Source: Aquarana catesbeiana | Lineage: Eukaryota; Chordata; Amphibia; Anura; Ranidae | DNA: 64,000 bases | NCBI RefSeq assembly: GCF_042186555.1 | Contig: NC_133336.1 | Location: forward strand, 35,666,257-35,730,256 | Direction: 5' to 3' | The notes under the pieces: generated by a model | Told to the model about the DNA's origin: nothing | Seen by the model: only the letters and a program-made list of their open reading frames with translations | Databases searched by the model: none | In this document: positions 52,176 through 63,935 of the stretch, in pieces | Layout of the letters: the number at the start of each line of letters is the position of its first letter | Numbering within the stretch: the stretch's first letter is position 1 | Made by a program: the position numbers and the translations under genes

Positions 52176-52871
52176 TGTAAGAAAATGGTCACCCCACCCC
52201 CAGCGGAGCAAAATTACCTTCTAAAGGAAAATTGAACATTCCTGAAGGAGAGGGGGCTGGCTTGTCCATATAGGAAGTTTACAATCACATTCCTACCACA
52301 TGAGTCAGCTAAACATTAGATCGGTATAATGTGTTTGTACTAAAATTCATTTTAGCATATTTTTTCCTATATACAGTATGTGTTTCAGTGTTTGATAATG
52401 GTTATTGAAAGTTATGCAAATATCATAAAACATTGCCACTGCTACTATTTTATTGTACAGGGTCTCTGCTTTCAAGAAAATATATAATTGTTTGTGAAAA
52501 AAACAAAAACAAATAACTGCCCCAGTAGTTTATCTTCTTAGCGAGAAAAGTAAAGGACTGACCATTAAACAGGATTTGGGGGAAATCCGTCAATAGTCAG
52601 TCTTTTAACAGTTGGAAGCACTCATTATTCCACTTGGAGTATTTTTACACTCTCTTTATTGTCACATTAATTCCATTCCACCATTAGATGCCTCGGGTCT
52701 CCTGGGTTGAACACCTAGCGTCATTCAACTAGGAAGCCTGAGGACACCTTGTGAGTGCGTGATATGATATGATGGACCCACCAGGGGGAGTTACTACAGT
52801 GCACTGGACTCGCATATGAAATGCTCAGCAAACAACGCTGATATGATCCGTCTGCATCACTATCTGCATCG
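52176..52871. other. Unassigned sequence
   Basis: No gene or repeat family recognised. Confidence 0.4.
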
Positions 52872-53379
52872 TTAAAGATGAATTGGTATATTTTTACATA
52901 ATTATATTGGTCCAGCTTTAGATACCTCCACTTAAGTGATCTCTGATGGCTCCCGGGGTCCCTACTGAGTTGCTGTCTAGATGCATTCTGAATACAGGAG
53001 GTCAACCACTTGGCACGGTTGCCATTTAGAGAGTGCTTTGTCCTGTGATTGGATAAGGTGGCATGCTTGACGTTGCTATCCATCTCTCCACCTCGTTCAA
53101 TCACAGGACACTTTGCACTCATTCAGAAAATGCAAAACGTTCTCTGAATGGTGCCCTTGCTGAGGGGCCAACCTTCTGTATCCAGAATGCATCAGGCCAG
53201 CTACTCAGCAGGGGACATGGAAGCAAGTGGAGATAACTGGAGAAGCAGTGTCTACTTCAGTGATTTCCAGCTTCCAGGGGCATTGAGCAGGTATGGTATA
53301 TACAGTACATACTTATATTGGTCCAAGCTGGACCATTGTAACCATGCAAAAATATACTATACCTGGAACTGATCTTTAA
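52872..53379. mobile_element. TTAA-flanked inverted-repeat element
   Basis: Left end TTAAAGATGAATTGG..., right end inverted TTAAAGATCAGTTCCAGG; long similar arms containing TTGGTCCAGCTT. An internal pair CCTGTGATTGG/AATCACAGG near 53043-53108. TTAA at both edges; the right one is shared with the next element. Confidence 0.8.
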
Positions 53380-54100
53380 CCACTTGCTTACTGGGCACTT
53401 TTACCCCCTTCCCGCTCAGGCCAATTTTCAGCTTTCAGCGCTGTCACTCTTTGAATGACAATTGCCTAAATTGACTAAAAATTTTGCCGCACTGATAAGC
53501 ACTAGTAGGTGACACTGATAGGCACTAGTAGGTGACACTGATAGGCACTAGTAGGTGACACTGATAGGCATTAGTCGGTGACACTGATAGGCACTAGTAG
53601 GTGACACTGATAGGCACTGGTAGATGACACTGATGGGCAGCACTGATTGGCAGCACTGATGGGCACTGATTGGCAGCACTGATGGGCAATGATTGGTGGC
53701 ACTGGTGAGCCCTGGTAGGCGACACTGGTGGGCACTGCTTAGCAGTGCTGATATGCACTGGTGGGCATTGCTTAGCAGAAGTGGGTCTGGAGTGTGAGGT
53801 ACCGATGTCCCGTTTACTTCAGACGTAATCGTCTTTTTTTTTTTTTTTTCTGCTCACGCTATCAGCGTGAGGGAAAAAACAGCTGATTACTGGCTCTATT
53901 TACATCACGTGATCAGCTGTCATTGGCTGACAGATGATCATGTGGTAAGGGGCCGGGTTCGGCCCATTACTCTGATCTGTGATCAGGCGAATCTCATTGA
54001 CGGGGCGCGTAGGCAGCTCATGCACGGCATGGACAGCCTCCCCGCAATTTAGGCCTGCACTGTAGCATGGGTGGGAAGACATTAAGGATCACCCAGCACT
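53376..54100. mobile_element. TTAA-type element with a 23-bp minisatellite, right end unclear
   Basis: Begins TTAACCACTTGCTTACTGGG, like 20255. 53490-53775 is a tandem array of TGACACTGATAGGCACTAG-type units that becomes irregular to the right. A CTCACGCT/AGCGTGAG palindrome lies near 53852-53871. I could not place the right terminus. Confidence 0.6.
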
Positions 54101-54162
54101 GGACAAGAGGCACAGAGCTTTCTCCATGCCATGTCTTCTAAAAAAAAAGTATAAAAAAAGCA

Positions 54163-54681
54163 TTAGTGTTACTAAACCCACAGCAGTAAAATCAGTCTGT
54201 ATATGCAGTAAAGCATTCCTGTTCCATTCCTCATTGTGTAACCTATGGGGTTAATCCTCTGCATTTTGTAAAAAGGCGGTTTAATCCTGTCTTCATCCTC
54301 CCCTTTTTTCAGAGTCCCCAATATATCTCCTGATAGTACAGGGGTTAGGGGACAAGCTGCACATGCTCAGTTTGGTGTGTATTGCTAGAGAGTTTTTTTT
54401 TTTTTTTCTTGGGAGGGTGCATATGATCAGCACAGGGCCAATCAGCACTGTCCAGACAGAGGGTCATGGGTCCTGGATCCTGATAGGATAGTCAGTGCAG
54501 AATGAAATCTCCTACACTCTTTAACCAGACACGGATAGAAGTCATAAGCCTGCTATATACTGCTGATGAGAAAAGGTATTTAGCAGTTTATATTTACTAA
54601 AATAATTGCATTTCCATGTTCTGTGTACTGTAGGAGACCAGATATAGTGAATGTAGGGTCCTGGGTTTAGTAAAACTTTAA
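54163..54681. mobile_element. TTAA-type element (same family as 25498)
   Basis: Left end TTAGTGTTACTAAACCCA (TTAA mutated), right end inverted TTAAAGTTTTACTAAACCCA; 519 bp. Confidence 0.8.
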
Positions 54682-54829
54682 ATGCATGCTGGGTAGAGGT
54701 GGTGGACCTTGGGTAGGGATAGAGGCCAGAAATGGGCTTTACAACAGCAGAGGGAATATCAATTAAACAATTCGTCATCCGCAAAGTGCGTTGTTTTCCT
54801 TAAATGTCTATTGACCAGGATGGAAATTA

Positions 54830-55042
54830 TTAATTATTATTATACAGGTTTATAAAAGCACCAGTGCTTTACAAAATAACTATCGTACAGTTACAATAGA
54901 GTTTAAGACAATGGGTTAAGGAGGGCACTTTTGGCTGTTTTGTATGGTTTAAGTAGCTGTACCAGTGTGCAATTATGTACAGATTTTGATTTGTTCTATT
55001 TTGGTTTTTGTGCATTTTTGTTCTGTTTGTTAAAAAAAAATT

Positions 55043-55083
<41 letters not shown>

Positions 55084-55130
55084 CCTGGTCATGCAAGCTT
55101 ACAATCTAAAAGGAAGTGCAAATAATACTA
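54830..55130. repeat. L2-like 3' fragment and a long A-run
   Basis: TTATTATTATACAGGTTTAT and a nearby GTGCTTTACAA block match the 3' side of the LINE at 50530. A run of about 28 A's lies near 55050-55077. No coding part. Confidence 0.55.
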
Positions 55131-55212
55131 AAGGTAGTAAATGTGTGGAGATGAGTTTTTAAGAAAGTTAAAGTCAGTTGTCCACCAGAGCTGAGGTAGG
55201 CATAAAAAGTCG

Positions 55213-55425
55213 TTTTCAATAAAAGTCTATTAACAAAGCTCCTATGATATATCTGAAATGAAATAAAAAGAGCAAAGACTGATATTTTTTAATGAAAGTC
55301 TGTTAACAAAGCTCTTATCTTAGATTTGAAATGTAATAGGATGAGCAGAGACTGTTGTTTTTAATGAAAGTCTGTTAGCAAAGCTCTTATCCTGGATTTG
55401 AAATGAAATAAGGAGTGGAGTGGAA
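55213..55425. repeat. ~72-bp tandem repeat, three copies
   Basis: Units contain AAAGTCTGTTAACAAAGCTC and GATTTGAAATGAAATA at a period of about 72 bp; imperfect. Confidence 0.85.
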
Positions 55426-56018
55426 GAGCAAAATTACTATTGAACAGGATGCATTTGTGAGCCTAAGTTCTGGGAAGGTGGGGTAAAGGAGTGTAGTACC
55501 CAAATACAGCATTTACAGTTTTTCTCCTTTTTCCCTTGCCTGACAATTTATGATATTAAGCAAAATTTCCCTCACTCACCTAGTTCAGGAAACATCCTTA
55601 CTTTGTCTTGCAGGCATTACATGCTTTAGATTTCTAGTCTTTTAATATTCAATTCCATACATTAATTCCATTTCTAGAAATAAAATACAATTTGAAATAA
55701 AATATGTATAAATCTGCAGAGAATGTGTAAACTGTTCAATTAATAAAATCATGTATATTGACCAAATGTTGATGTACCTATGTAATAATGAAAAAAAAAA
55801 CCATACATGTGAAGAAGGTTTTAAATGAATAACGTGATATGACTTACACTAGAATTAGCAGTGTAAAGCAAAAGGTGGAAGGGTGGGGGGGGGGTGATAA
55901 CTGCCCTGGGGGACATGTACTATCAATGCAAAATATATATAAAAAAAATAAACAATTGTTTTTAAAGGAGCAGTGATTTTAATGATGCTTAAGGTGAAAC
56001 AACAAATGAAAACTTCCT
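55426..56018. other. Unassigned sequence
   Basis: AT-rich, no gene or family recognised. A G-run lies near 55887. Confidence 0.4.
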
Positions 56019-57249
56019 TTAACCATTAAGCCACCGCCCACCATCATATGACGGCGGGACGAGGCTTCTCTTATTCTGGGCAGACATCATATGACGTGAT
56101 CGCCCTCCCGAGCCACTAGGGGGCGCGCGCGCGCCCGCTGCGTCGCTCGGGACCCGGTGCGCGTGCCCGGCGGCCGCGATGTCCGCCGGGCACCCGCGAT
56201 TGCCGGGTAACAGAGCAGGACCGTGGATCTGTGCATGTAAACACAGATCCACGTCCTGTCAGAGAGGAGAGGAGACCGATGGCATGTCCCTTGTACATAG
56301 GGACACCGATCGGTCACCTCCCCCAGTCAGTCCCCTCCCCCCACAGTTAGAATCACCTCCCTAGGTCATACATTAACCCCTCAATCGCCCCCTAGTGGTT
56401 AACCCCTTCCCTGCCAGTCACATTTACACAGTAATCAATGCAATTTAATAGCACGGATCGCTGTATAAATGTGAATGGTCCCAAAAATGTGTCAAAAGTG
56501 TCCGATATGTCCGCCGCAATATCGCAGTCACAATAAAACTCGCAGATCGCCGTCATTACTAGTAAAAAATAAATAAATAAATAAAAATGCTATAAATCTA
56601 TCCCCTATTTTGTAGACGCTATAACTTTTGCGCAAACCAATCAATATACGCTTATCGCAATTTTTTTTTTACCAAAAATATGTAGAAGAATACATTTATA
56701 GGTTTATAGCATTTTTTTAATTTATTTTTTTATTCGTAATGGCCGCGATCTGCGATTTTTATCGTGACTGCGACATTATTGCGGACACATCAGACAATTT
56801 TCACACATTTTGGGGGGCATTGGCATTTATAGAGCAATCCGTGCTATAAAAATGCATTGATTACTGTATAAATGTCACTGGCAGGGAAGGGGTTAACACT
56901 AGGGGGTGATCAAGGGGTTAATTGTGTTCCCTAGTGTGTGTTCTGACTGAGGGTGGGAGGAGACTGACTAGGGGAGATGACAGATCGCTATTCATACTTT
57001 GTATGAATAGACGATCTGTCACTTCTCCCCTCAGAGAACCGGGATCTCTGTGTTTACACACAGAGGTCCCAGTTCTTGCCGTGTTACGACCGATTGCAGG
57101 AGCCCGGCGGTCATCGAGACGGCAGGACACTTGCGTCGGCTCTGCGCCCCTAGTGGCCGCCCAAAGGAGCGACGTACCATAATGCCGATCCGCCTGCCCG
57201 TGCCATTCTGGCGCAGTAGAACTGCAGCGGCTGGTCGGCAAGCGGTTAA
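56019..57249. mobile_element. 1.23-kb palindromic TTAA element
   Basis: TTAA at 56019-56022 and 57246-57249. The left and right halves are inverted copies over most of their length: for example GGATCTGTGCATGTAAACAC pairs with GTGTTTACACACAGAGGTCC-type sequence, AACCCCTTCCCTGCCAG with CTGGCAGGGAAGGGGTT, and ATCAATGCAATTTA with the corresponding right-hand words. The centre is near 56660-56700. No ORF of interest. Confidence 0.82.
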
Positions 57250-57993
57250 ACCTCACAAAGCAGGGAGAGCATGTAAGGATTTCTAAGCAAGTAAAAAGCA
57301 CTTAAAAATGTAACCAGCGCTTTTTAAATATTTTTTTAAAGTTGTGCTATGTTAATAGGAATAATAATGAAAAACGTGCTGCGCTATCAATATAAAGTGC
57401 ATAAATTCAAGTAAGAAATTCATATATATCAAAAACTGTAAAAAAGAATGTGTTAAAAAGAAAAGCATTTATAAATTACTCAGTAAAGTCCATCAGAAAA
57501 AAGAAGAGGAGACGTAATGTTGTGCAAAAAGTTAATTTATACTTGTGTATCAACAAAAATCCATATTTCAGTGTGGATAGCAAAATCTTCACTAAAAGTG
57601 CACACCCAACTTGCAAGCCGCTTACCAGCAATTCTGACCCCAAGATGTGGGTCTGGCTGTACTTTATCCCAGTATCCCCACGGGATGGATATCAGGAGCC
57701 AAGATTCCAGGAGAGGTTACCATACAACTAGGATGTTCAACAGTGGGCTCAATTCTCTCCAGAGGGTGTGTATAGCTTGCCGCCATTTTTGGATTGATTA
57801 ATATGTATAATGTTTATGTGAACATTTTGTGAGTGCAGCTGCCACTGAGAAATTATTCCTTTTTATTATTTGGTGACACTTTTTGTGCAACTTGTTTTTT
57901 GGTTTCGTTTTTTTTTTTTTTATGTTAATGGAAACATGTAACAAATCTAATGTAGGTGTTATCCCAATTTGGCTACAAAAGTGGAAATTTATT
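57250..57993. other. Unassigned sequence
   Basis: A GTGCTGCGCTATCAATATAA segment near 57378 resembles words common in other repeats of this genome type, but I cannot assign it. No gene. Confidence 0.4.
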
Positions 57994-58467
57994 TTAAAAG
58001 AGAAGTATGAGGTTTACAAAAATCCCAAAAACCTTATACTCAACTAGGTGGATGCAGCATTGATGCGATGGTGAATCTATCTCCCGCCACCTCTGCGCTG
58101 AGAACTGATCACTCATTTCTTCCCTCCACTCTGAGCAGAGAGTGGTGACTGTCAGTCACTGGCTCTCTGCTCTGTCCCTTCAGTGCTCACTGGAGTTCTG
58201 GACTGGTGAGGGAGCGGCTGGCTTAGTCTCCCAGTGGCACAGCGAGGAGGCTGAGACAACAGCCGGTCCAGGAATCTAGGTGGATCCTGACTTTAAAGTC
58301 GGGATCTTTCCCCAGTCTGAACCAGCTGAGTGACGTAAGCTGACAGCGGGCTGTAGCATACTGTTGGCTGAAAACGGGTCATGTACACTGTAGTGTTGGA
58401 CGAACTGCACTCCTGTGATCTATAGAAGTAGATAAAAAAAAAACTTTGGTAATACTTCTCCTTTTAA
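57994..58467. mobile_element. TTAA-flanked miniature element
   Basis: Ends TTAAAAGAGAAGTATGAGG and (inverted) TTAAAAGGAGAAGTATTACC; 474 bp; an internal GAGCAGAGAG...CTCTCTGCTC palindrome near 58133-58173. Confidence 0.82.
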
Positions 58468-58579
58468 GCCTCACCCACTCTTAATACTAAGCATGGACTG
58501 GTCATTCTATTGTCAAACGCCAGAATCTCTACTGATTATGGAGGATTTGCCATTAATAATTGAATGACAGTGCAAATAA

Positions 58580-60295
58580 TATAGAGATTCTCATTGTCAT
58601 CACTGCCAGACTCAGTTGGGTACCTATTTTCACATGTTCTGGAAGTGCCCTAGGATTTTCACCTTTTGGTCGGATGTCTTTGAGCTTATTAACCTAATGC
58701 CGCGTACACACGATAGGACTTTCCGGCATACTTGGTGCGGCGGACCACAGTCCGCCAAACAATCTGATCGTGTGTAGGCTCCGGCGGACTTTTTTTTCCC
58801 AAAAGTCCGCCGTACCTTGATTTGAAACATGTTTCAAATCTTAGTCCGCTGGACTCGTCGGACTCCGTTTCTGACGGAAAGTCCATTCATCTGTATGCTG
58901 GTACGACAGACAGGGTATTGCATCTCGCGCTCGCTGCAATAGAAAAAACTAATTTTCCTATTGCGGCAAGCACGGGGCATCCCAGGCCCTTAGGTCTGGA
59001 TTTTAAGGGGAACTCCCCTACGCCGAAAAAACGGGGTAGAGTCCCCCTAAAATCCATACCAGACCCCGATCTGAGCACGTAGCCTGGCCGGTCAGGAAAG
59101 GGGGTGGGGACGAGCGAGCGCCCCCCCCCCTGAACCGTACCAGGCTGCATGCCCTCAACATGGGGGGTGGGTGCTTTGTTGGAGAGGGGCGCCCTGCGGG
59201 GCCCCCCCCAAGCACCTTGTCCCCATGTTGATGAGGATAAGGGCCTCTTCCCAACAACCCTGGCCGTTGGTTGTCGGGGTCTGCGGGCGGGGGGCTTATC
59301 GGAATCCGGGAGCCCCCTATAATAAGAGCGCCCCCAGATCCCGGCCCCCCACCCTATGTGAATGAGTATGGGGTACACTACACAGGTTTTTAAAATAATT
59401 TATTAGACAGCTCCGGGGGGTCTTCCGGCTTCGGGGGTCTTCTTCCGGCTTCAGGGGTCCCTCCGGTTCCTCTTCTCCCGGCGTCCGGTTGGTTCTTCTC
59501 CGCTCTCTCTGGCCTCTTCTCCCGATGCTCCTCCGCTGTCTGGGCATGCGGCCTGGTACAGTTCAGGAGGGGGGCCGCTCGCTTGTCCCCACCCCCTTTC
59601 CTGACCGGCCGGGCTGCGTGCTCGGATCGGGGTCTGGTATGGATTTTAGGAGGGACCCCATGCCGTTTTTTTCAGCGTAGGGGGTTCCCTTTATAATCCA
59701 TACCAGACTTAAGGGCCTGGTATGCCGCGCGACGGGGCTCGCAAGGTGTCAATCTCGCCGATAAAAGCGGCGAGATTCACTTACTTTTCTAGTCCCGTTG
59801 TACCCGAGTCACGTTCAAAATGAACGGACTTGGCCGTGTGTGGGCAAGTCCCTTCAAAGTCCGCCGTAACTCCGGCGAAAGTCCGTCGGAAAAACGGGCG
59901 GACCTAGCCTGCTGGAAAGTCCGGTCGTGTGTAGGCAAGTCCGTCCGTTCAGGTATTCCGGCGGAAAGACCGTCGGACCAAGTCTGCTGGAAAGTCCGAT
60001 CGTGTGTACGAGGCATTAGACTTGAGTTGTCGGTCCCTATGTCTCCGAAACTGGCCCTGTTGGGGATCCCTGATGATGCGCAAAGTTTCCATCATAGCAA
60101 ATTATTGATTTCTTATTTATTATCTTATGCCAAGAAATAAATTCTCTGTAAGTGGTCCTCCTGTTTTGTCATTCCTGGGAAGCAATGATTGATGCTGTGC
60201 TGCCTCTTTACAAACTGATGTACATTAGTCGTGGTTGCCCCTGGAAATTCTACAAGGTTTGGCAGCCATGGACCTCCCAGTAGAGTGGGTTGGAT
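58580..60295 (+). pseudogene. L1 ORF2 C-terminal fragment, split
   Basis: Before the insertion: a YF-HMFWKCPRIFTFWSDVFELIN reading (His/Cys-containing, typical of the ORF2 C-terminal domain). After it (60019 on): a LALLGIPDD block and LISYLLSYAKK, ending near 60295 with a KVWQPW stretch. The codons join across a single TA when the inserted element is left out. Frameshifted downstream. Confidence 0.8.
58697..60016. mobile_element. Inverted-repeat element with ATGCCGCGTACACACG ends
   Basis: TA at 58695-58696 and 60017-60018. Ends ATGCCGCGTACACACGAT and (inverted) ATGCCTCGTACACACGAT. Subterminal repeats are built on AAAGTCCGCCG and its complement. The interior contains GGTCTGGTATGGATTTTA-type inverted segments also seen at 32084. 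TA flanks suggest a Tc1/mariner-type mover, but no transposase is present. Confidence 0.82.
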
Positions 60296-60300
60296 ATGTG

Positions 60301-60304
60301 CCCC

Positions 60305-60335
<31 letters not shown>

Positions 60336-60338
60336 ACT
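60301..60338. repeat. (C)n(AC)n tract
   Basis: About 21 C's followed by ACAC repeats, inside the L1 3' UTR. Confidence 0.95.
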
Positions 60339-60560
60339 TTTTCCCCACTCTCCTTAGGGATATTATATTTTATCCTATGTCCTATGGGACTGTGGTACAT
60401 TTTACATATTATTTTTCTCTCTGAGCTACTACTGGATATTTTTGGGAGTCTTATTGTTCATTTTGTACTGATTGTACTATGTTATGACATGTCAAAAAGT
60501 TTTTGTGTTTCTTTTCTTTTCTTTCATGTAAGCTATATTTTTAATCATTTAATAAAGCAA

Positions 60561-62280
60561 AAAAAATATTTCCTCAATCCCTGGTCCACTTACCCATATC
60601 TTAAAGAACCCAGACTCCCCGCCGGTACTGATTAATCACCCATGTTCTAGTGGACAACCTGATATTGGACTGCGGATCACTCATCTACTCCATGACGGTA
60701 AACTCCCCTCTTACGCAAACTTTAACACACAATGGGCTAACTCTCATTCAACAGTTTGGGATTACCTGCAACTTCGGCATTTTATTCATTCCACCCAAGG
60801 CATTCATAATTTGTCTGGCCACTAACCCTCTTTGAAAACTGATGCATTAGTTCAAATCCCCAACGTCGCGTAATAGCAACTATGCATAAGTTTGGAACAA
60901 CACAAAAGCCAATGAAGGAAAAGCCTGTAATGCTTGGACCCAAGACCCTATACAGAAATCTCCGAAGCACATTGGGAGAAAATCCATTGATTCGTCCACA
61001 AAGGATCCATTAATGTTTCCATACAGGAAAACAATTACACAGTTCTTTCCTGCTGGTATCGCACACCTTACCTACATAAAATAGACAGATCTATACCAGA
61101 CCAGTGTTGGAGATACCAACAGAAAAGTGGCAACCTCCTTCACATCTGGTGGAAATGCCCACTCATTAAATCCTTTTGGACAAAGGTACACAACCAAATA
61201 GCAACAATAACCACCCACCCCTTAGAATTCACACGTGCTCAATACCTTCTTCATCACCAAGATTCCAATAATTTGCCATACTTCAAATCTTTACCTATGG
61301 TGTTAATCAATGCAGCAAAAATGTGTATTCCTAGGTTGTGGGGTACCCCAAGAGTCGCTTCCCTCGCAAACTGGTATAAACGCATAGACAAAATAGCAGA
61401 AATGGAAGAACTCTATTTCAATTTCACACGACTCTCCTTCCAAAAACATCTACATGGGCTTGTTGGATATACTTCTGCTCAGCTAATGAATATATGCAGG
61501 AAATGGGCCGCTCTCATCAAGTCCAAATCTAAAGTTGAATTGGCCTTCCTTGTCCCCAGTAATCTCAAACTTTAGAAAAACACTTTATTGACATCATATC
61601 ACCAAGCTTTTACCATATTCACTTAAGCAGAATTAAGTAGAAAGAAACTATGCTCTTCACCTTCAAAACACACACATGGAGACATTCACTCATCCCCTCG
61701 ATTCACATACAAGTATCAGCCCTTTCAGGAGTGTCCTACTCTCTCATCTCCCCCCTTTGTTTTTTATTTTTTTATTTATTTAATTTTTTTCCTTTCTCTC
61801 TCTCTTCTCTTCCCATTCAATTCAACCTCATCCCACCTAAGCTTATTCACATCCCATAACTTAACTATAGTGCATGTGCGAGTTACATGCACTCATACTC
61901 TACCTATTCTCTTTACTGACAAATCAACTCTATTAACATCCATCCATTCTCAATCTCTCCCATTCAACATACTACACAATCCTTGTTAAGACACTAAAAA
62001 ATGGTTATAGCTTTCAGGTCAAAGGTTATGCTAAAGTAGACAGATTCTTGGTTTTAAGCTGTATTCAACTCTGTTACACACATCAGTAGTACAGTATCTT
62101 ATTCATATTTTTTTCCTTACTAAATGACATTATATACTAAACGATTTTTTCTATTGTCAACAGTATAATCATTTGTGTAAACATGAATCTATGTAACCCA
62201 CTTGTTCTTTAGTTTGTAAAACTCACATTACTTGTCTTTTCTGTTAATGTTCCTTTTGTCAATAAAATCTTTTGGAAAAA
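60561..62280 (+). mobile_element. L1-type LINE copy inserted into another L1's tail
   Basis: Target duplication AATAAAGCAA at 60551-60560 and 62281-62290, placing it in the poly(A)-signal region of the outer L1. 5'-truncated; ORF2 C-terminus, then a 3' UTR ending GTCAATAAAATC and a short A-run. Confidence 0.88.
60640..61575 (+). pseudogene. L1 ORF2 C-terminal region
   Basis: In broken frames to about 61270: a CWRYQ...LLHIWWKCP motif near 61110-61160, the Cys/His-containing signature of L1 ORF2 C-termini. From 61273 to the stop at 61573-61575 one frame of 100 codons stays open (MPYFKSLPMV...PSNLKL) and appears to be the natural C-terminus. Confidence 0.82.
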
Positions 62281-62447
62281 AATAAAGCAATCCTGATTGT
62301 TTAAAAAAAAAAAATAATAATAATTGAATGGCATAGAATGCTACTTGGTGCTGAGAAGGACGAGGCTTCCGCCTGACTTGAAGTCAACACAACTGGGGTT
62401 GATTTACTAAAGGCAAATAGGCTGTTTACTTTGCAAGTGTAAATTTT

Positions 62448-63935
62448 CTGTTTCCTCAAAATAACTTAACACACAGCCATTCACGTCTAAACTGCTGGCA
62501 ACAAAAGTAAGTACACCCCTAAGTAAAAAATGTCCAAATTGGGCCCAATTAGCCATTTTCCTTCCCCGGTGTTATGTGACTCGTTAGTGTTACAAGGTCT
62601 CAGGTGTGAATGGGGAGCAGGTATGTTAAATTTGGTGTTATCGCTCTCACTCTTTCATACTGGTCACTGGAAGTTCAACATGGCATCTCATGGCAAATAA
62701 CTCTCTGAGGATCTAAAAAAAAATTGTTGCTCTACATAAAGATGGCCTAGGCTATAAGAAGTTTGCCAAGACCCTGAAAGTGAGCTGCAGCACTGTGGCC
62801 AAGACCATACAACGGTTTAACAGGACAGGTTCCACTCAGAACAGGCCTCAGCATGGTCGACCAAAGAAGTTGAGTGCATGTGCTCAGCATCATATCCAGA
62901 GGTTGTCTTTGGGAAATAGACATATGATTGCTGCAGAGGTTGAAGGGGTGGGGGGTCAGCCTGTCAGTGCTCAGACCATATGCTGAACACTGCATCAAAT
63001 TGGTCTGCATGGCTGTCGTCCCAGAAGGAAGTCTTTTCTAAAGATGATGCACAAGAACGCCAACAAACATTTTGCTGAAGACAAGTGAACTAAGGACATG
63101 GATTACTGGAACCATGTCCTGTGGTCTGATGAGACCAAGATAAACTTATTTGGTTCAGATAGTGTCAAGCGTGTGTGGTGGCAACCAGGTGAGGAGCACA
63201 AAGACAAGTGTGTCCTGCCTACAGTCAAGCATGGTGGTGGGAGTGTCATGGTCTGGCGGCTTCATGAGTGCTGCTGGCATTGGGGAGCTACAGTTCATTG
63301 AGGGAACCATGAATGCCAACATGTACTGTGACATACTGAAGCAGAGCATGATCCCCTTCCTTCAGAGACTGGGCCACATGCCAGTATTCCAACATAACGA
63401 CCCCAAACACACCTTAAAGATGATCACTGACTTGCTAAAGAAGCTGAGGGTAAAGGTGATGGACTGGCCAAGCATGTCTCCAAACCTAAACCCTATTAAG
63501 CATCTGTGGGGCATCCTCAAATAGAAGTTGGAGGAGCGTAAGGTCTCTAACATCCACCAGCTCCGTGATGTCGTCCTGTAGGCGTAGAAGAGGACTCCAG
63601 TGTCAACCTGTGAAGCTCTGGTGAACTCCATGCCCAAGGGTGTTAAGGCAGTGCTGGAAAATTAATGATGGCCACACAAAATATTGATACTTTGGGCCCA
63701 ATTTGGACATTTTCACTTAAGGGTGTACTCACTTTTTTTGCCAGCGGTTTAGATATTAATGGCTGTGTGTTGAGTTATTTTGAGGGGACAGAAAATGTAC
63801 ACTGTTATACAAGCTGTATACTCACTACTTTACTTTGTAGCAAAGTGTCATTTGTTCAGTGTTGTCACATGAAAAGATATAAAAAATATTTAAAAAATGT
63901 GAGGGTGTACTCACTTTTGTGAGATACTGTGCATT
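62448..63935 (+). mobile_element. Tc1 element, left end shortened
   Basis: A long inverted repeat: CTGTTTCCTCAAAATAACTT near 62449 pairs with the right arm at about 63700-63790. The right arm extends further to TGTACTCACTTTTGTGAG and GATACTGTG near 63930; the matching left part is missing. Confidence 0.83.
62680..63665 (+). pseudogene. Tc1 transposase pseudogene
   Basis: ATG at 62680-62682. Nearly full length, and most blocks are readable: the helix-turn-helix (KVSCSTVAKTIQRFN), a GRPKK linker, WSDETKINLF with the first catalytic Asp (near 63125), KHGGGSV, an NDPKHT block (63400) and SPNLNPIKHLWGILK (near 63495), where Lys replaces the third catalytic residue (Glu). Stops at codon 7, near 62983, near 63086 and after the LWGILK block, and a frameshift near 63255. 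Inactive. Confidence 0.9.

Larger units (their letters stand above)
58570..62318 (+). mobile_element. L1-type LINE copy with two nested insertions
   Basis: A 15-bp target duplication AATAATTGAATGACA/GGCA lies at 58555-58569 and 62319-62333 (one mismatch). After leaving out the DNA element 58697-60016 and the L1 copy 60561-62280, it is a short 5'-truncated L1: the ORF2 C-terminus, a 3' UTR with AATAAA at 60551, and a poly-A tail near 62303-62314. Confidence 0.87.
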
